From assembly GCA_011503125.2 (NCBI GenBank), contig WWBZ02000016.1, forward strand, positions 4,712,001-4,776,000: 64,000 nucleotides of DNA, given 5' to 3'. The notes under the pieces are model-generated. The model ran no database searches, was not told the DNA's origin, and worked only from the letters and a program-made list of their open reading frames with translations. Positions 10,535-22,058 of the stretch are shown here, in pieces. The number at the start of each line of letters is the position of its first letter. Position 1 is the first letter of the stretch. The DNA comes from Botryosphaeria dothidea (lineage: Eukaryota > Ascomycota > Dothideomycetes > Botryosphaeriales > Botryosphaeriaceae). A program made the translations under genes and the position numbers.

Positions 10535-12130
10535 CTACTCATCGTCATCTTCATCGTCATCGTCGACGACCCTCCTACGCTTCCTGGAGCTCGCGGCGAT
10601 AACCTCATCATCATCCTCATCATCATCCGCATGAGTTCTCTTCGGGCTACCTCGCCTCTCTCTCCGTTGTTGCGCCTCGAGCTGTTCATCGAGATCCTCC
10701 TCATCTTCATAAGTCTGAGGTTCCTCTTCGCTGCCTGCGATGAAATCGTCTTCCTCGTCGTACTCATCCTCCCTGAAACGGGAACGAGGACCAGCATCCT
10801 CTTCCTCGTCGCTGTAGTCATCCTGCCTGGGTCGTCGATGCTTGACGCCGCGGGCGCCACGCTCTTCATTCTCGTAGGCGCCGGAACGGAAGCCACCGTA
10901 TCCTGAAGAACGGCTGAATCCGCTACGACCGAATCCGCGGTTATCCTTCACCCGTTGGCGCTCTCTAGCACGCTCCTCGATCTTGGCAAGACGCTCCCGT
11001 TCCCTCTCAGCAGCCTCGGCCTCTTTCTTCTTCTTCTCCGGATCGACCGTCATGCTGACGATAGAAAGTGCGCCACCCGCGCCAGAGCGTGCCTTAGCAG
11101 CGGCAGCAAGAGATTCTTGAAGGCGCTCCAGGGAATCATCCGTAGTGGTCTTCGAAGGGAGGATCGAAAGGCCAGCCGTGACCTTATTGGTGACACGAAC
11201 TAATTGCTCGCGCTGATGCGGGGTGCAAAGGTAGGTAAAGGAGTCTTTGCTCGGATCGTAGGGTTGAGTTCCAGTTTTCCTGTTGTCCTTGATGCTCGTG
11301 GGTGTCGGCTTGAGAGGGTTTACTTGAGGGGGAGCGAGAGGCTTTCCATCCAATTCGTATTGTTGCGTAGGATCAGAACCCAATTGCAACGTCAACGAGC
11401 CATCAGACCACCGTAGAATGCGCGCGTTGGATTGGATCTTCGAAGGGTCTGAGGGAGAATGCCGCCAGCGGAGGGTCGTTTGCGCGGTCTTGAAGGGAGA
11501 GAATGTTGAAGATGGCTCGCTCTTGCTGTGGTGGTCTGTGGTGGGTGGCTGCCACTTCTCCAAAACAAAGTTCTTGGGGTCAATAGCCAGGAAGCGCGGC
11601 ACTTTCATGAGGTATAGCTTGGTAAAAGTCAGTATGCGGAGTGCGCAGAGTATAACTTCCAACGCACCTCATTGTCGCTGGGTTCCGGGACCGGGTGACG
11701 CGGCAGTGATGCCTCCGCCATCTGTAGCTCCATTGCCTCGACATCCTCTGCAGCCGCACTTCTAACACGATCCTCGCGGCCCATATCATCGCCTGAGTCG
11801 AGCTCTTCATCGTCGAGAGTGCGGTCCGCTCTATGGCCCAGTCAGTATTGATTCGGAGAGCAATGCCGACAATTCGACATACGGTGCTTGCTCGATTTCA
11901 TCATCGTCGCCGCCATCGCCAAAGAGATCGTCGTCGTCGTCCAACGGTGGCTCATCATCATTGAGCTCCTCTTCGCTGGCCGCTCCGCCGGTGCCAGAGG
12001 TAGTGCGCCTGCTAGTGACTACATCGTCTTCGTCGTCATCGTCGTTCTGATCGGCCGGGGGCGTGTTGATCGCAGGTTCAGGATCGTCGCCGAATGGGTC
12101 GGGCAAGTTGGGCTCAGAATCGGAGGCCAT
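10535..12130 (-). CDS. LEO1: Paf1 complex subunit Leo1
   Basis: Subunit of the RNA polymerase II-associated Paf1 elongation complex, acting in the nucleus in histone modification and transcript elongation. Exons on the minus strand are 12130-11883, 11830-11668 and 11617-10535, giving 497 residues. The N-terminal 100 residues are very acidic, as in Leo1. The Leo1 core begins at LYLMKVPRFLAIDPKNFVLE and runs through ILRWSDGSLTLQLG to the segment ending near LSILPSK. The C-terminal third is a charged tail with runs of Arg/Lys and Asp/Glu and a likely nuclear signal (SRKRRRVV) before an acidic end. It is divergent from the Mob gene. The domain assignment is confident; the splice sites are standard GT-AG. 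Confidence 0.9.
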
Positions 12131-12602
12131 GGTTGTTGTGAGACGCACGATTAACGGACGGCTGGTAAAGACGGGAGCGCAACAGCAGCTTGGGGAGGCA
12201 GCGTTAGGGCCCGATATGCGGTGCTGCGCGCGGACGAGTGGTGGCGGAGGAGGTGGAGCGACGGGCGGGTTAGCGGAGAGGAAGCTTCGTCGCGGTGAGC
12301 TGCAGCTTCACAACAGAAAGCCAGCTCGCAGCGCAACACGGCCAGGCGCGCGTCGCAGGCTCGGCGGCGGACTCGCAGCGGCGCGGAAAATGTGGCGGGC
12401 CGAGGGGCGGCGTGTTCCCCTTTCAGGAGGGGCGCAACTGAAACCGCCCCGGCGTGCGGTAGGGAGAGGCTCCAGACAACTACTCCCCTCCCAACCCCTT
12501 CGCTCTCTGTCTCCTCCTGCCACATCGCTCAACGGCTCCCCGCCAGCCTAGCTCCTGTCGGTCCTCATCTGATCAACTTTGTGAATTGTCGAGCCCCCCA
12601 AC
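12131..12602. promoter_or_regulatory. Divergent promoter between LEO1 and the Mob gene
   Basis: A 472-bp spacer between head-to-head genes. It is GC-rich, with CT-rich sequence just before the Mob start. Open frames overlapping it on both strands are compositional and extend into untranslated sequence. Confidence 0.55.
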
Positions 12603-14175
12603 ATGGCGTCGTTCTTCTCCAGCGTGTAAGTGCTACTCTGCTTGGCATTCCTCGTCGTGTCCTCCAGATCTTTCTTGCATACCTTATTCCCGCTCGCTTG
12701 CCCCGCGACGCCGCTTTGCCTAGTCGCTCAGGCTGCAATTTCCCCAAGATCTCCTCCCGCACGTGGCTTTCATTCGCCCTTTGTTCTCATTTCTCCACCC
12801 GCTGCACACCGCTCACACGTGATTTGCTCCCCACGCCGGTGTTTACCTTTCTTCACCCTGTCTGCTGCCCATTGCCCCGGGCCACGGCTCCAGCTCCTCA
12901 CCGGTTTCAATTGTGTTTGCTCCGAGCATAAACTTCACCCTTTCACTCCCGAACCACCACCACCTCTAAATAAAGGGTCTAGATCCTCCGCTAACCCATT
13001 GCACCTCAGTCGCCAAGGCTTTGGCGGACGATCCAACAAGAACAGCAACAATCAACCTGCGCAAGGCAAGGGAAACGCCTCACCGACCATGTCCCACCAG
13101 GCCGCTCAGCAGTATCCGCCAAGCCAGGGCCAGATGTACTCACCTTCAATGGCTCCCGCTGCTCCAAACGACAGCGCTCCGATTGAGTCTGAGCGCGCTC
13201 CGTCACCTCAGAACAGGAAGCCGCCGTACTTCTTCCGTGAGGAGCATGCCAACCTGATTGTGAAGGGCAACTTTATGACCTTGGCCGCGAAGCCGAAGAT
13301 GGTTGACGAGGGTGAATGGCTCGCTCACCAAGGTTAGCGCGCCTGATTTCCTAGTCTCGTGTGACCCCAGCTCACTCTTCTTAGTTGTGGAACAGTACCG
13401 TCTCTTGGACGGCATGATCATGATTATCAAGACTGTCGACGAGCGGACAGGTCGTCCGGTGTGCAATCCAGACACCTGCCCGACTATGTCTGCTGCCGGG
13501 TGAGTTTGTCCAAGTACCTCGATCTAGTTTGGTGAATTATGGCTGATGTGGCACAGTCACACCTACACTTGGCTGGACAACAACAAGAAGCCGATCAAAA
13601 TCCCGGCCTATCAGTACATCCAGCTGGTCCAGAAGTGGATCGTGGGAAAGATTGGCGACCAGAACCTTTTCCCTACCGACACCTCTGTCCCTTCTCAGCC
13701 TTCCAGCACTTCGGCCGCTACCTACGCTTCGGGAGGTCTGAACACTCCCGGCTCTAACAGCCCCATTCCTGCTGGCCCTACTAGTATCAACGCCCCGCTT
13801 TCCCAGCTGTCCGGTGACGAATGGTGCGGCAAGGGTGCAGGTTTCCCTAGGCACTTCAAGGACGACATCCGGTCCATCTACAGGCAAATGATGCGCTGCT
13901 ACGCCCACCTGTACCACGGCCACTGGCTTGACCCCTTCTGGAATCTGAACGCCTACAAGGAGCTCAATACTTGCTTCATCCACTTCATCAACGTGGGCCA
14001 TCAATATGACCTGCTTAGCGAGAAGGAGATGGAGCCTATGATGCCGTTGATTCAACTGTGGTTGGGTAAGGGTCTTCTCCCGGAGAAGACCGTTGATGGC
14101 CAACCGGCTGCCTCCAGCAGCCAGCCGTCGGCCTCGCAGCCCCAGGATGGCCAGGCCGCACCAGCTGCCGCTTGA
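12603..14175 (+). CDS. Mob1/phocein family kinase activator, probably Mob2 type
   Basis: Mob proteins bind and activate NDR/LATS kinases; Mob2 types partner Cbk1/Orb6/COT-1 kinases in polarised hyphal growth. Exons are 12603-12625, 13010-13332, 13385-13499 and 13557-14175, giving 359 residues. The zinc-binding residues are present: the CNPDTC pair and the AHLYHGH pair. The segments KPIKIPAYQYIQLVQKWI and LNTCFIHFINVGHQYDLLS fit Mob2 better than Mob1, which is a judgement from memory of the families. A Ser/Gly/Pro-rich insertion of about 45 residues sits between the FPTD segment and the second zinc pair, and a Gln/Ala/Ser-rich tail follows the domain. The first intron (384 nt) interrupts codon 8, much longer than the others. 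Confidence 0.85.
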
Positions 14176-15088
14176 ACTGCGGTACCATCACGATGAAAGA
14201 TCTCGAACCTGGGAATATATTTTCCTTATGTTCCGGATGATTGATAGAGAGCTACGATATTCCTTTTTCTCACGGCCGGCGAAAGCGTCTTGTTTCGAGA
14301 AGGTGCAAGGGCATATATGCACACATGCAGAGAAGACCACAAAGCATTCGGCGAGCTAAAAGAAGGGAAAAAAGAGGGTGGCGTGAGCAAAGCCGCATAG
14401 GTTGGACGAAGCAGATGAATGGAGGAATGATGAAGGCTTTTCTTTTTCTTTTTCAACGGGTGACAGTGCATGTCCGGGGCGTTTGACTTTTCAATTTTAT
14501 TGCATACTTGCAGCTCAGGAGCGGAGGTCTGAATCGATATTTTGCAGCCCTCACTTTTGTCCGCGTCCGTTATGTTGCAATGGTTGGTTTGGCCGTTCCC
14601 ATTGGAAGGGGGCTTGATGGGAGACGATGGCAGGTGAAATTCACACGTGGTAGCTGAGTCTTCTTCATTCGTCACACTCAGAAGAAGTATGCAAATATCA
14701 AGATCTGGCAGACGGACAGCGCTCAAGGGACATCTTGGAAAGAGAATTGTTATCCTGTTGAAAATGAGTTATTCGATGCTGTCCACGCATCGAAAAAATC
14801 TGTTAGGAAAGGCAGTACGCCACATGAGCTTGGATTGCCCTTTCTGAACAATTATTGTGTGAACATATACAGCCACCTTCATACAGAATCCACCCCGTCC
14901 ATATGGACGTAATGCTACAGCCCCTCTTCCACCTTTCCACACCTGCAGTCATACATAGATGCTCGGTTTCCTTAAACGCCTCTATCCAAAAAATGCAGCC
15001 ATTTCATCCGTCCAACTGTCTCCCTCATGGCATCTTACAATTCAGTAACCATACGCCAAGTGTATATTGCACAAATGCACTTGCACCC
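14176..15088. other. Spacer between convergent Mob and PPR genes
   Basis: Tail-to-tail interval holding both 3' UTRs. It is moderately AT-rich with short T runs. Several short open frames overlap without shared features. No further gene is supported. Confidence 0.5.
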
Positions 15089-17308
15089 TCAATCCAGCGT
15101 CCAATCGTCACCTTTTCCATCATCGTTCTCAGCCTTCTTACCACGCCTAGCCGACGTCATCCATTGCTGAGACACCTGATCGCCGCTCGCATTTTCCTCC
15201 TCTTTCTGCAGCGGAGCCTCCTGCGGAGGCGGCCGCCAAGCGATCCCATCGCCACCCACTCCAAACCCATCATCAACACCGCGCCGCCACTTCCCTGGGT
15301 GCGGCGGCACCGCAGCGGCCGGGCCCACACTCTCCTCCGCTTCCTCGACCACGCCCTCGGCCGCCCGCCTCCTCTCCCTCTCCAGCTCAACCAGCCTGCC
15401 CTCCGCCTCGAACTTGGCCGCCATGTCGTGCCGCAGCAGCCACTCGCGCCGCCTCTCCGCCGCGGCGTCGAACACGTCCAACCCCCGCCTCCGCATCTTC
15501 TCGAAGTCCTTCTCCAGCGCGCCCGCGCGATACCCCGCGACCTCCTCCGCCTCGCGCAGCACCTCCTCGAACGCGCCGACGCGGTCGCACATCCAGCACA
15601 GGCCGAGCATGTGCAGGTAGGCGTCGCGCTCGAGGGGCCGCTCGGGCGGGCGCTGCGCGCGCAGGACCTGCAGCTGCTGCCACACGGCGAGCCCGGCCTC
15701 CCAGTCCCTGCGCTCGGCGCAGGCGTGCAGGAAGCGCGTGAGGCCGTCGCAGTCGAAGCCCCAGCCGTCGGCGGCCAGGGTGCCGCAGATGTCGATGGTG
15801 CGCTCGAGGCCGTGGAACTTGAGCAGCCCCGCCACGACCGCGTTCATGACGCGCGGGGTCGGGCGGACCTTCTGGATCAGGCGGTCGCGGCGGCGCGGGT
15901 GCCGCTGCACGCGGTTCTGCAGGCGCGCGAGGGTCGAGGCGTGGCTGAGGGAGAGCGTGGGGCGCGCGAGCATGAGGGCGTAGTTGGTCGTGCTGATGCC
16001 CGTCATGAGCTGGACGAAGCGGGTGAACTGGCGCGCGTTGTCGGTGCTGATGTAGTGTGTCAGCGCGGCCGCGCAGGTGATTTCGTCCGGCCGCATGTGC
16101 ACCTCGTGGAGGGAGTCGATGACCATGTCGGTGAACGCGCTCTGTCTGAGTCGGGTGAAGCCTAGGATCAGCGCATTGTAGGTCGTGATGTTTGGCGGGG
16201 CGGGGGCCGTCAGGAGTTCTTCGCAGACGTCGCCGATGAGCGTTGGGACATTTATTTCTCCGTTGAAGCACTTGTCGAAGGTTTCGAATATGCGTTTGTT
16301 CATGGAGTGGCATTGCCGGTGGAACTCGCCTTCGGCATCTTGCTCGTAGAAAGGATACTTTTTGAATATCGGGAGGAACTCAGGAACCTGATCCTCTCTT
16401 GTCGGCTCCTTGGTGAAGTGGAGAAAATCATTGATTCTTTTCAAGAACTTTTTCTTCTGCTCTTTCTCTTTAAAGGCAACCCAGTAGGTATTTTCCGGAA
16501 TCCAGCACTCTGGCAACGCAGGGTCCCACTTCCTGAGAAGGGGATACATGCTCAGGTCGGCCTCTTGACACATGCGCAAAACGAGTTTGGCCATGGAAAG
16601 GTTCATGGTCTGCATTTTTCTCCGTGACCAGCGAGATTCTAGACCTTCTATTTTCCGTCCATCCGAGGCGTATATTGATTGAGGGGGGAAGCTCTCCGAG
16701 TCAAAAGGCGGCCCAGTGTTCTCGGGCCAATCCGGCCGCCCTCTTTGCAACATCGTGTATCGTTGAGCATATTCCCAGTCGGAGAGCTCTCTTTCCGTTG
16801 CATCATACTGGTCTTGCTCCGCTCCCCGGGCTCTTGCCCTTTCAAGCTTCTTGCGCATGAGCTCTTCCGCCGCGGCTGGCGTCTCAGCACCAGAAGCCGC
16901 CTGTTCTAGTATTGCTGCGAGATCGTGCGGATCCATATCCTCGAGTCCAGAGATATCTCCATCGAGATCGGGCATAGTTTTCGTCCGTTCCTTCGCCGGT
17001 ACCGCTTCATCCCCCCGGCCCTCGAGCGTCCGGGTATCTGCATCGGCGTCTCCGGGAACCAATTCTTCTTTCACTTCCTGTATGGCATGGTTCCACTTCT
17101 CCCTGCGCTGCTGCTTGACGCGGCCATCGGCGACGGCGGCGCAAGCGAATATGGCCGAGTAGAAAATGGTCGAACTGGGCAGCGACAAGAGACGCTTGCG
17201 AGCGGCGGTGGTTGTCCGACGGGCGACGGCGGTCGAGAAAGAGAGGCATTGTTGACAGCGGCAGGTGCATTTCGTTGCCCGCAGCGTCCGCGACCAGAGC
17301 GTTTGCAT
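15089..17308 (-). CDS. Mitochondrial pentatricopeptide-repeat protein, intronless
   Basis: A 739-residue protein from a single uninterrupted exon. The N-terminus (MQTLWSRTLRATK, then many Arg, Ser and Thr) looks like a mitochondrial presequence. Helical-repeat character starts around residue 360 with NITTYNALILGFTRL, followed by MVIDSLHEVHMRPDEITCAAALTHY, RPTPRVMNAVVAGLLKFH and GWGFDCDGLTRFLHACAERRDWEAGLAVWQQL, which have the spacing and residues of PPR units. The C-terminal 150 residues are charged and low in complexity. Such proteins bind organellar RNA and control processing or translation of specific mitochondrial transcripts; which RNA is not knowable here. Codon third positions in the C-terminal half are very GC-rich compared with the N-terminal half. 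Confidence 0.8.
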   Translation of the reverse strand: MQTLWSRTLRATKCTCRCQQCLSFSTAVARRTTTAARKRLLSLPSSTIFYSAIFACAAVADGRVKQQRREKWNHAIQEVKEELVPGDADADTRTLEGRGDEAVPAKERTKTMPDLDGDISGLEDMDPHDLAAILEQAASGAETPAAAEELMRKKLERARARGAEQDQYDATERELSDWEYAQRYTMLQRGRPDWPENTGPPFDSESFPPQSIYASDGRKIEGLESRWSRRKMQTMNLSMAKLVLRMCQEADLSMYPLLRKWDPALPECWIPENTYWVAFKEKEQKKKFLKRINDFLHFTKEPTREDQVPEFLPIFKKYPFYEQDAEGEFHRQCHSMNKRIFETFDKCFNGEINVPTLIGDVCEELLTAPAPPNITTYNALILGFTRLRQSAFTDMVIDSLHEVHMRPDEITCAAALTHYISTDNARQFTRFVQLMTGISTTNYALMLARPTLSLSHASTLARLQNRVQRHPRRRDRLIQKVRPTPRVMNAVVAGLLKFHGLERTIDICGTLAADGWGFDCDGLTRFLHACAERRDWEAGLAVWQQLQVLRAQRPPERPLERDAYLHMLGLCWMCDRVGAFEEVLREAEEVAGYRAGALEKDFEKMRRRGLDVFDAAAERRREWLLRHDMAAKFEAEGRLVELERERRRAAEGVVEEAEESVGPAAAVPPHPGKWRRGVDDGFGVGGDGIAWRPPPQEAPLQKEEENASGDQVSQQWMTSARRGKKAENDDGKGDDWTLD

Positions 17309-17688
17309 TCTTCAGCTACCGTCGTGACATTGTCCGTCGAAAGATTTCGGGGCCCGCAAAGATTCGGCTGTACGGGCGGTGGCGGCGTCGCCGGGACTGG
17401 AGCGAGAGGAACGGCGTGCGTCGCGGCAATTGACAGGGAGAGACGTCAATCGTGCGAGCCGGAGGCGTGCTGAGGCAGCAGGGCGACAGCGGTGGTGCTG
17501 GTGGTGATGGAGAGCGGCGGACGTGTCTGTCGGTGGTGCATTTCTGCATGAGCTGATCTCTCCGCGAAAGATCCCTGCCGCGCCCGGCGGACGGCGTGCG
17601 TGTCCGCCCCGCCTTGAGCTTCACCATTGCCCCTCCGACTCCCCCGACGCCGCCGCACCGACTGTCCGCTGAGCAGATTCCAAGCACC
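17309..17688. promoter_or_regulatory. Divergent promoter between the PPR gene and the DUF866 gene
   Basis: A 380-bp head-to-head spacer expected to carry both promoters. It is GC-rich and becomes C-rich on the plus strand before the DUF866 start. No distinct element was recognised. Confidence 0.55.
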
Positions 17689-19019
17689 ATGTTGGCTCTC
17701 ACTTTGACCGCCGAGCTGGAGGGGTATACCTCACCGCCCAGCCTGTTTTCATGTGTGCTCAAACGCTCACGATTACCGCAGAGTGACAGACCTCAAGCCC
17801 AATGACACCCAGGAAAATCCCTTCTACTACACCTTCAAGGTCCAGTGCACTTCTTGCCGCGAGATTCATCCCAACTGGGTCAGCGTGAGCCGCTTTGTAT
17901 GTCCGGACTTTCAAGGAAAATCCCGCCATATTCGCTGACAGTCCTGTCTTTACTTGCAGGAGCAAAACGAACTCAGTGGCAGCAGAGGTGAAGCGAACTT
18001 CGTCTGGAAGTGCAAGAACTGCAAGGTAAAAGACTGCAAATTCCACAACTTCAGCCGTCCCTCTAATTGTTCTTGCTTCCAACCGGTTCGTTTGGCTTCA
18101 TTTACCAACGATCCCTGTCACTCACAAATTCCCCAATCGAGTAAGACTAACAACACGATAGAGGGAACACTCTGCTTCTATCACCGCTGCTCCCAACGCC
18201 TATCCACAACAGTCTCCGCCGAAGCGTCAGCATATCATCCAGTTTGACTGCCGTGGTCTCGAGTTCGTCGAATTCAAGCCTGACGTAAGCCGATATCCTT
18301 TTTTTTCCCATCGTGACACGCCTGTGGAATATGAAAAGCTGTCAGAAGTCCTTACCGCATTTTCGAACTGCTATACGAAGACGTGAGAAAACCTAGAGGA
18401 AGCAGAAAAATGGCACATCAAACACATTCCCCCTCCCCCCTTTCGCACGACTCATCCACCTCCCCCACCATCACCACTGCAACATTTGCCTCCCAACCCA
18501 CAGGCAATCTCACCCGCCCCGAATCATCAACAGCACCAGATGTACAAACCCCCCTCACGCCAAACCCCAACCACACCTACCCCATAAAAACCCCCACACG
18601 CTGCCATTGTGCGCATCACGTCTCAGACGCGACCAGGGTGCGCGAACCCTATTCCCACACCGACCCCTCCCCGCCAAGCTCTCCCTCTCTCTCGGCCACC
18701 CGCCACCCGCGGCACCAGAAAGGACCAAACCCGGCAGCAGCACCGGCACGCCCCCCGGCGGGCCGTGTGCGCTCGGCTCCCGCTGTTGAAATACTTTCTC
18801 CATCTTTATGCTTCACCGCACCATGCTTAATCGCAAAAAGAGGGGACTTCGAGACTGACTGTGCGACGACTGCAGGGCGACTGGGTGGCCACGGGCGTCG
18901 AGTCGGGCACCAAGTTCGACGGGATCGACCTGACCGAGGGCGACTGGTTCGACTACGACGAGAAGGCGGGCGAGGAGGTGAGCGTCAAGGACATGAAGTG
19001 GGAGATCGTGAGGGCTTAG
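17689..19019 (+). CDS. CxxC-motif zinc-binding protein (DUF866/UPF0587 family)
   Basis: Fungal counterpart of the small human zinc-binding protein CZIB (C1orf123); its biochemical role is poorly known. Exons are 17689-17723, 17782-17896, 17960-18025, 18162-18284 and 18876-19019, giving 160 residues, the usual length. The joined protein starts MLALTLTAELEGVTDLKP and carries two CxxC pairs (CTSC and CKNC) for one zinc site, then DCRGLEFVEFKP, GVESGTKFDGI and DWFDYDEKAGEEV, all family signatures. The last intron (18285-18875) is 591 nt, about ten times the others in this gene, and is filled with C-rich low-complexity sequence. The long open frame at 18383-19213 overlapping it is not coding. Confidence 0.92.
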
Positions 19020-19861
19020 GGTGGTTTGTCGTGGAGGGTGGCGAGGAAGGACAGATATACCACAAACGCGGCACACACGGGGATCAAAAAAACATCATCA
19101 GGAGACGAAAAAAACGGCAATATGTGGCAGCTCCGTGCAGAGCCTGGGTTGCTCAAATGACGAATTCTTCACTCACACCAGCATCATGGAAACGTGTTTC
19201 TTTCAAACGATAATTGCATGTTCAAGCGAATGGGTATCATCTATCCAGCCAACAAAAGAACACCGTGGCATAAAACTCGTAAGCTCATAAGAACTAAAAT
19301 GTCAAACAAGTCTTCCGCCCCCAAAACGCACTGACGCCTGTTGTGGTGCTTCGCCTCCTTGATCCCTCGCTCGCTGATAATTTCCTCATCTACGCCGGCC
19401 CCCGTGAGCAATAGCCGAAAAACCCCACAGCCACAGGATTGTGCCTGTGCCATGATGTGGAACTTCTTTGCGGCGATGCAGTGTTGGATCCGGGGGCTAT
19501 GCGACTTGGCATATTCCGCGAAGTCGTTGTGCCACGGCCGGCTATCGAAAGGGTCAACACCGATCGGTGAGGCTGGTTATCCAGTGAAGGCGACAAGTGC
19601 GATCGCTCACTACCGGTGAGGTGAGCTAAAGTGTAGTGTCTCTAATCGATGAGCCATAAATGCCGAGGCAGTCGCGTCCCGTTTGGAAGCGCGCGGATGG
19701 TAGTAGCGGGCTGACGATGGCGCGGTTGCGACAGCGACGTCAATGACGTTGGATGTGTGTCTCCGAAGGCTCCTGGTGCAGGTAGTTCGATTGGAACGTC
19801 TTGTTTGGATCAAGTTTGTTTCGTTTCGATGGGTCGTTTTCTGTGATTCGTTTCGACCCGC
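19020..19861. other. Spacer between convergent DUF866 and tail-anchored protein genes
   Basis: Tail-to-tail interval for two 3' UTRs. Short open frames occur on both strands, without repeats or domains. I see no additional gene. Confidence 0.5.
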
Positions 19862-20362
19862 TCAGAAAAGGAGGAGCAGCGCGGTGCCGGCAACAGTGAC
19901 CATGCCCCGCAGCCAGAGGTCGCGAAGGCATGCGCCGTCAATGGTACAGGAGTGAACCTATGGATGTTAGGGATAGTTGTTGAATGCTTCGACGGAAAGT
20001 TGACTTACTCTCTTCACCTCCTGAGGCTCAGCTGCCTTCTCAGCCGGCTTGGGGATGACAGATTCCGCCAGCATGATTTGAGCATCGAGAGAGTGGTCGG
20101 CGTCGGGGACAGGAACGTCGATGGTCTCTTCAGAAACAACCATAGCGCGCTCTTCAGCGTCTTTGGACGACTCGGCTCCCTCAGACTGGACGGAATCGCG
20201 GCGAGGAGTGACACCCCACGCGTTCATAGCCTTGGAGTAGCTGGTCGATGCACGAGTGGCATCAAGAGCTTCCAGGAACGACTGAACACGGGTGTCGAGT
20301 GCCTCGCGCAGGCTGTCGGAAAGACCCCAGGACTGAATGGTGGACTGGTCGTTCTGAGCCAT
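19862..20362 (-). CDS. Small tail-anchored protein of unknown function
   Basis: I do not recognise the family. Two exons, 20362-20009 and 19957-19862, are joined by a 51-nt intron with donor GTAAGT, a CTAAC branch site and a TAG acceptor, giving 149 residues. The ATG sits in a good context (CAAAATGGC). Residues 1-35 form a predicted amphipathic helix region (SIQSWGLSDSL-like, then REALDTRVQSFLEALDA). The middle is acidic and Ser-rich (DVPVPDADHSLDAQIMLAES). The second exon encodes a basic, hydrophobic end, LRDLWLRGMVTVAGTALLLLF, followed directly by the stop. That layout fits a C-terminal membrane anchor, for example in the outer mitochondrial or ER membrane (inference). Without splicing the protein would end as VSQLSVEAFNNYP and lose the anchor. 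Confidence 0.65.
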
Positions 20363-22058
20363 TTTGAAGAATGTCTGGTTCTTGTCTTCCGTGGAGAAAA
20401 GGGTAGGAATGTCTTGGGGAGACACAAGCCTTGGCGTAGGCAGCTGATGTAGGGGTCCGTTGGCGTAATGTTCCACGGTGAATGGCGCGATAAGTAGGCG
20501 AGCCCTTCTCAAATTTCCGAGTTTGGATGGCGTGCTTTCTTGGTGGTTGCACGACGCGCGGAGTTGAGACGCAGCGGGATGCGGGCGGGTTAAATGGGCA
20601 GTGAGGGCTGAGTGTACAACAAGCAAGGCGCAGCAAGACTTGGGGTAGTCGTTGGTCCAACCAAAGGGAGGGACGGGATTCCAATAGGCATGCGGGAGAC
20701 AGCCTTGATAAATAAGTCGATTTAGGAGGACTTGTCAGGACTTGGCGCGGCTTGTCGACAAGACTAAATAGACGGCCTGGGGAGTACGAGATTCTGTGGA
20801 GTGACCAGTTCCTAGCGGATAATCGGCGCCTAGACGTCATCGTTAGCCCTGGTGTTGGCGGCGCGGGAAGTGAACGGACGCCAAATACCTCTGCAAACGG
20901 ATTGTTGATATGACGCAAAACAAATTTACCAGGATGACGGTCGAACAATATGGATATTTCCAGGGGCGAAGAATGTAAAGGGCAAGCCTTGCTGTTTACG
21001 AGCGCTGGGATAAGCGGATGGTTATGTAGAGCAAATAGGCTTCAGCGCCAAGCATTGTGCAATCGCGAAGTAGCCGATGTGGGCAACGATAAAAGCCTAG
21101 GGCAGCTACGGTATTCGGCGCGACAGCTGTTGGCTGCTAGGATGTGAGGGCGGAGTTTCCGGACTCGTATATTGTGGAGATGAGCTTTGGGCTGTTGTGA
21201 TCGCGATGTGGGATCACGCAATGGTATGAAGTGATAGGGCGGTGCGAACGCCGTCCAATACGCTTGCAAAAAGCACTTGGGCCGGGTCGTATCTGCTCGG
21301 AGGATGCGCACTAGATGCACGGCATCGACTGAGCCGCAGGGTCCACAATAGGTGAAAGAAAGGTACGCGAGCCTTCAACACGAGAAAGCAGACGGGACCT
21401 GCGTGACTTTAGATTTTTAAAGCGGGCTCGAGCCTGAGCCGATGCTTCCTGGTGTTTCCGCGTTCGGGCGGTGGTTCCGCAACTGCAACAAGTCAGAACC
21501 CCTGCGTCGGTGCATGTTGGCAGCGCTCAGCAGAGTCAGCTAAGCTTGCTTGGCGGTTTGACGGCGAAAATGCTGCAGGCATTCCTGTCATGCTTATGGC
21601 CGTGGCTGCCTGCTGGCGAATCGAGACCGCCGCGTTCTAGCTGACAGCCCCGAACGAGTACCACTGCAGACACGAGCGGCGGCCTTCACAGAGGCACAAA
21701 TGGCTGGGAAGCGCCCATTCGCGGCGGAAGTGCAGGCCAGAAGCGTGTCTCGTGATGGCCGGCGTCTTCCAGAGCGCATGCCAGCAAGCACAGGCAGGGA
21801 CCAGGGCGCTTTGGCAGGGGAGAGGGCTGACCGGAAGAGTGCAAACCATGCGGGGTTGGCATTCGGTAGTTCGATGCGGCTTTGGCTTCCCAACTGCCCC
21901 TGTCGGCCGCCCGTTCCCTCATGCTATCAATAGCCTCCCAATAAGTCTTCCGCGTTCGGTAGTCGACGATAGCGCCGCCGGAGTATATTTTTTCTGTTAA
22001 ATTGTTGCTCGTATACCAAGTAGCGCCGGACCAATATCACCCCCTTGGCGCTCGCCTC
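20363..22058. other. Gene-poor interval upstream of the tail-anchored protein gene
   Basis: About 1.7 kb between two minus-strand genes. It should contain the promoter and leader of the tail-anchored gene and the 3' UTR of the next. Open frames such as 20262-20948 on the minus strand are not supported by composition or motifs. No repeat or RNA gene was recognised. Confidence 0.45.

Noticed and set aside
14855..16165. Plus-strand open frame of 436 codons
   Set aside because: It is the antisense shadow of the GC-rich 3' half of the PPR gene, rich in Arg, Leu, His and Pro with no recognised motif.
18383..19213. Plus-strand open frame of 276 codons
   Set aside because: It lies mostly in the last intron of the DUF866 gene and crosses its last exon in another frame; composition is low-complexity and there is no domain.
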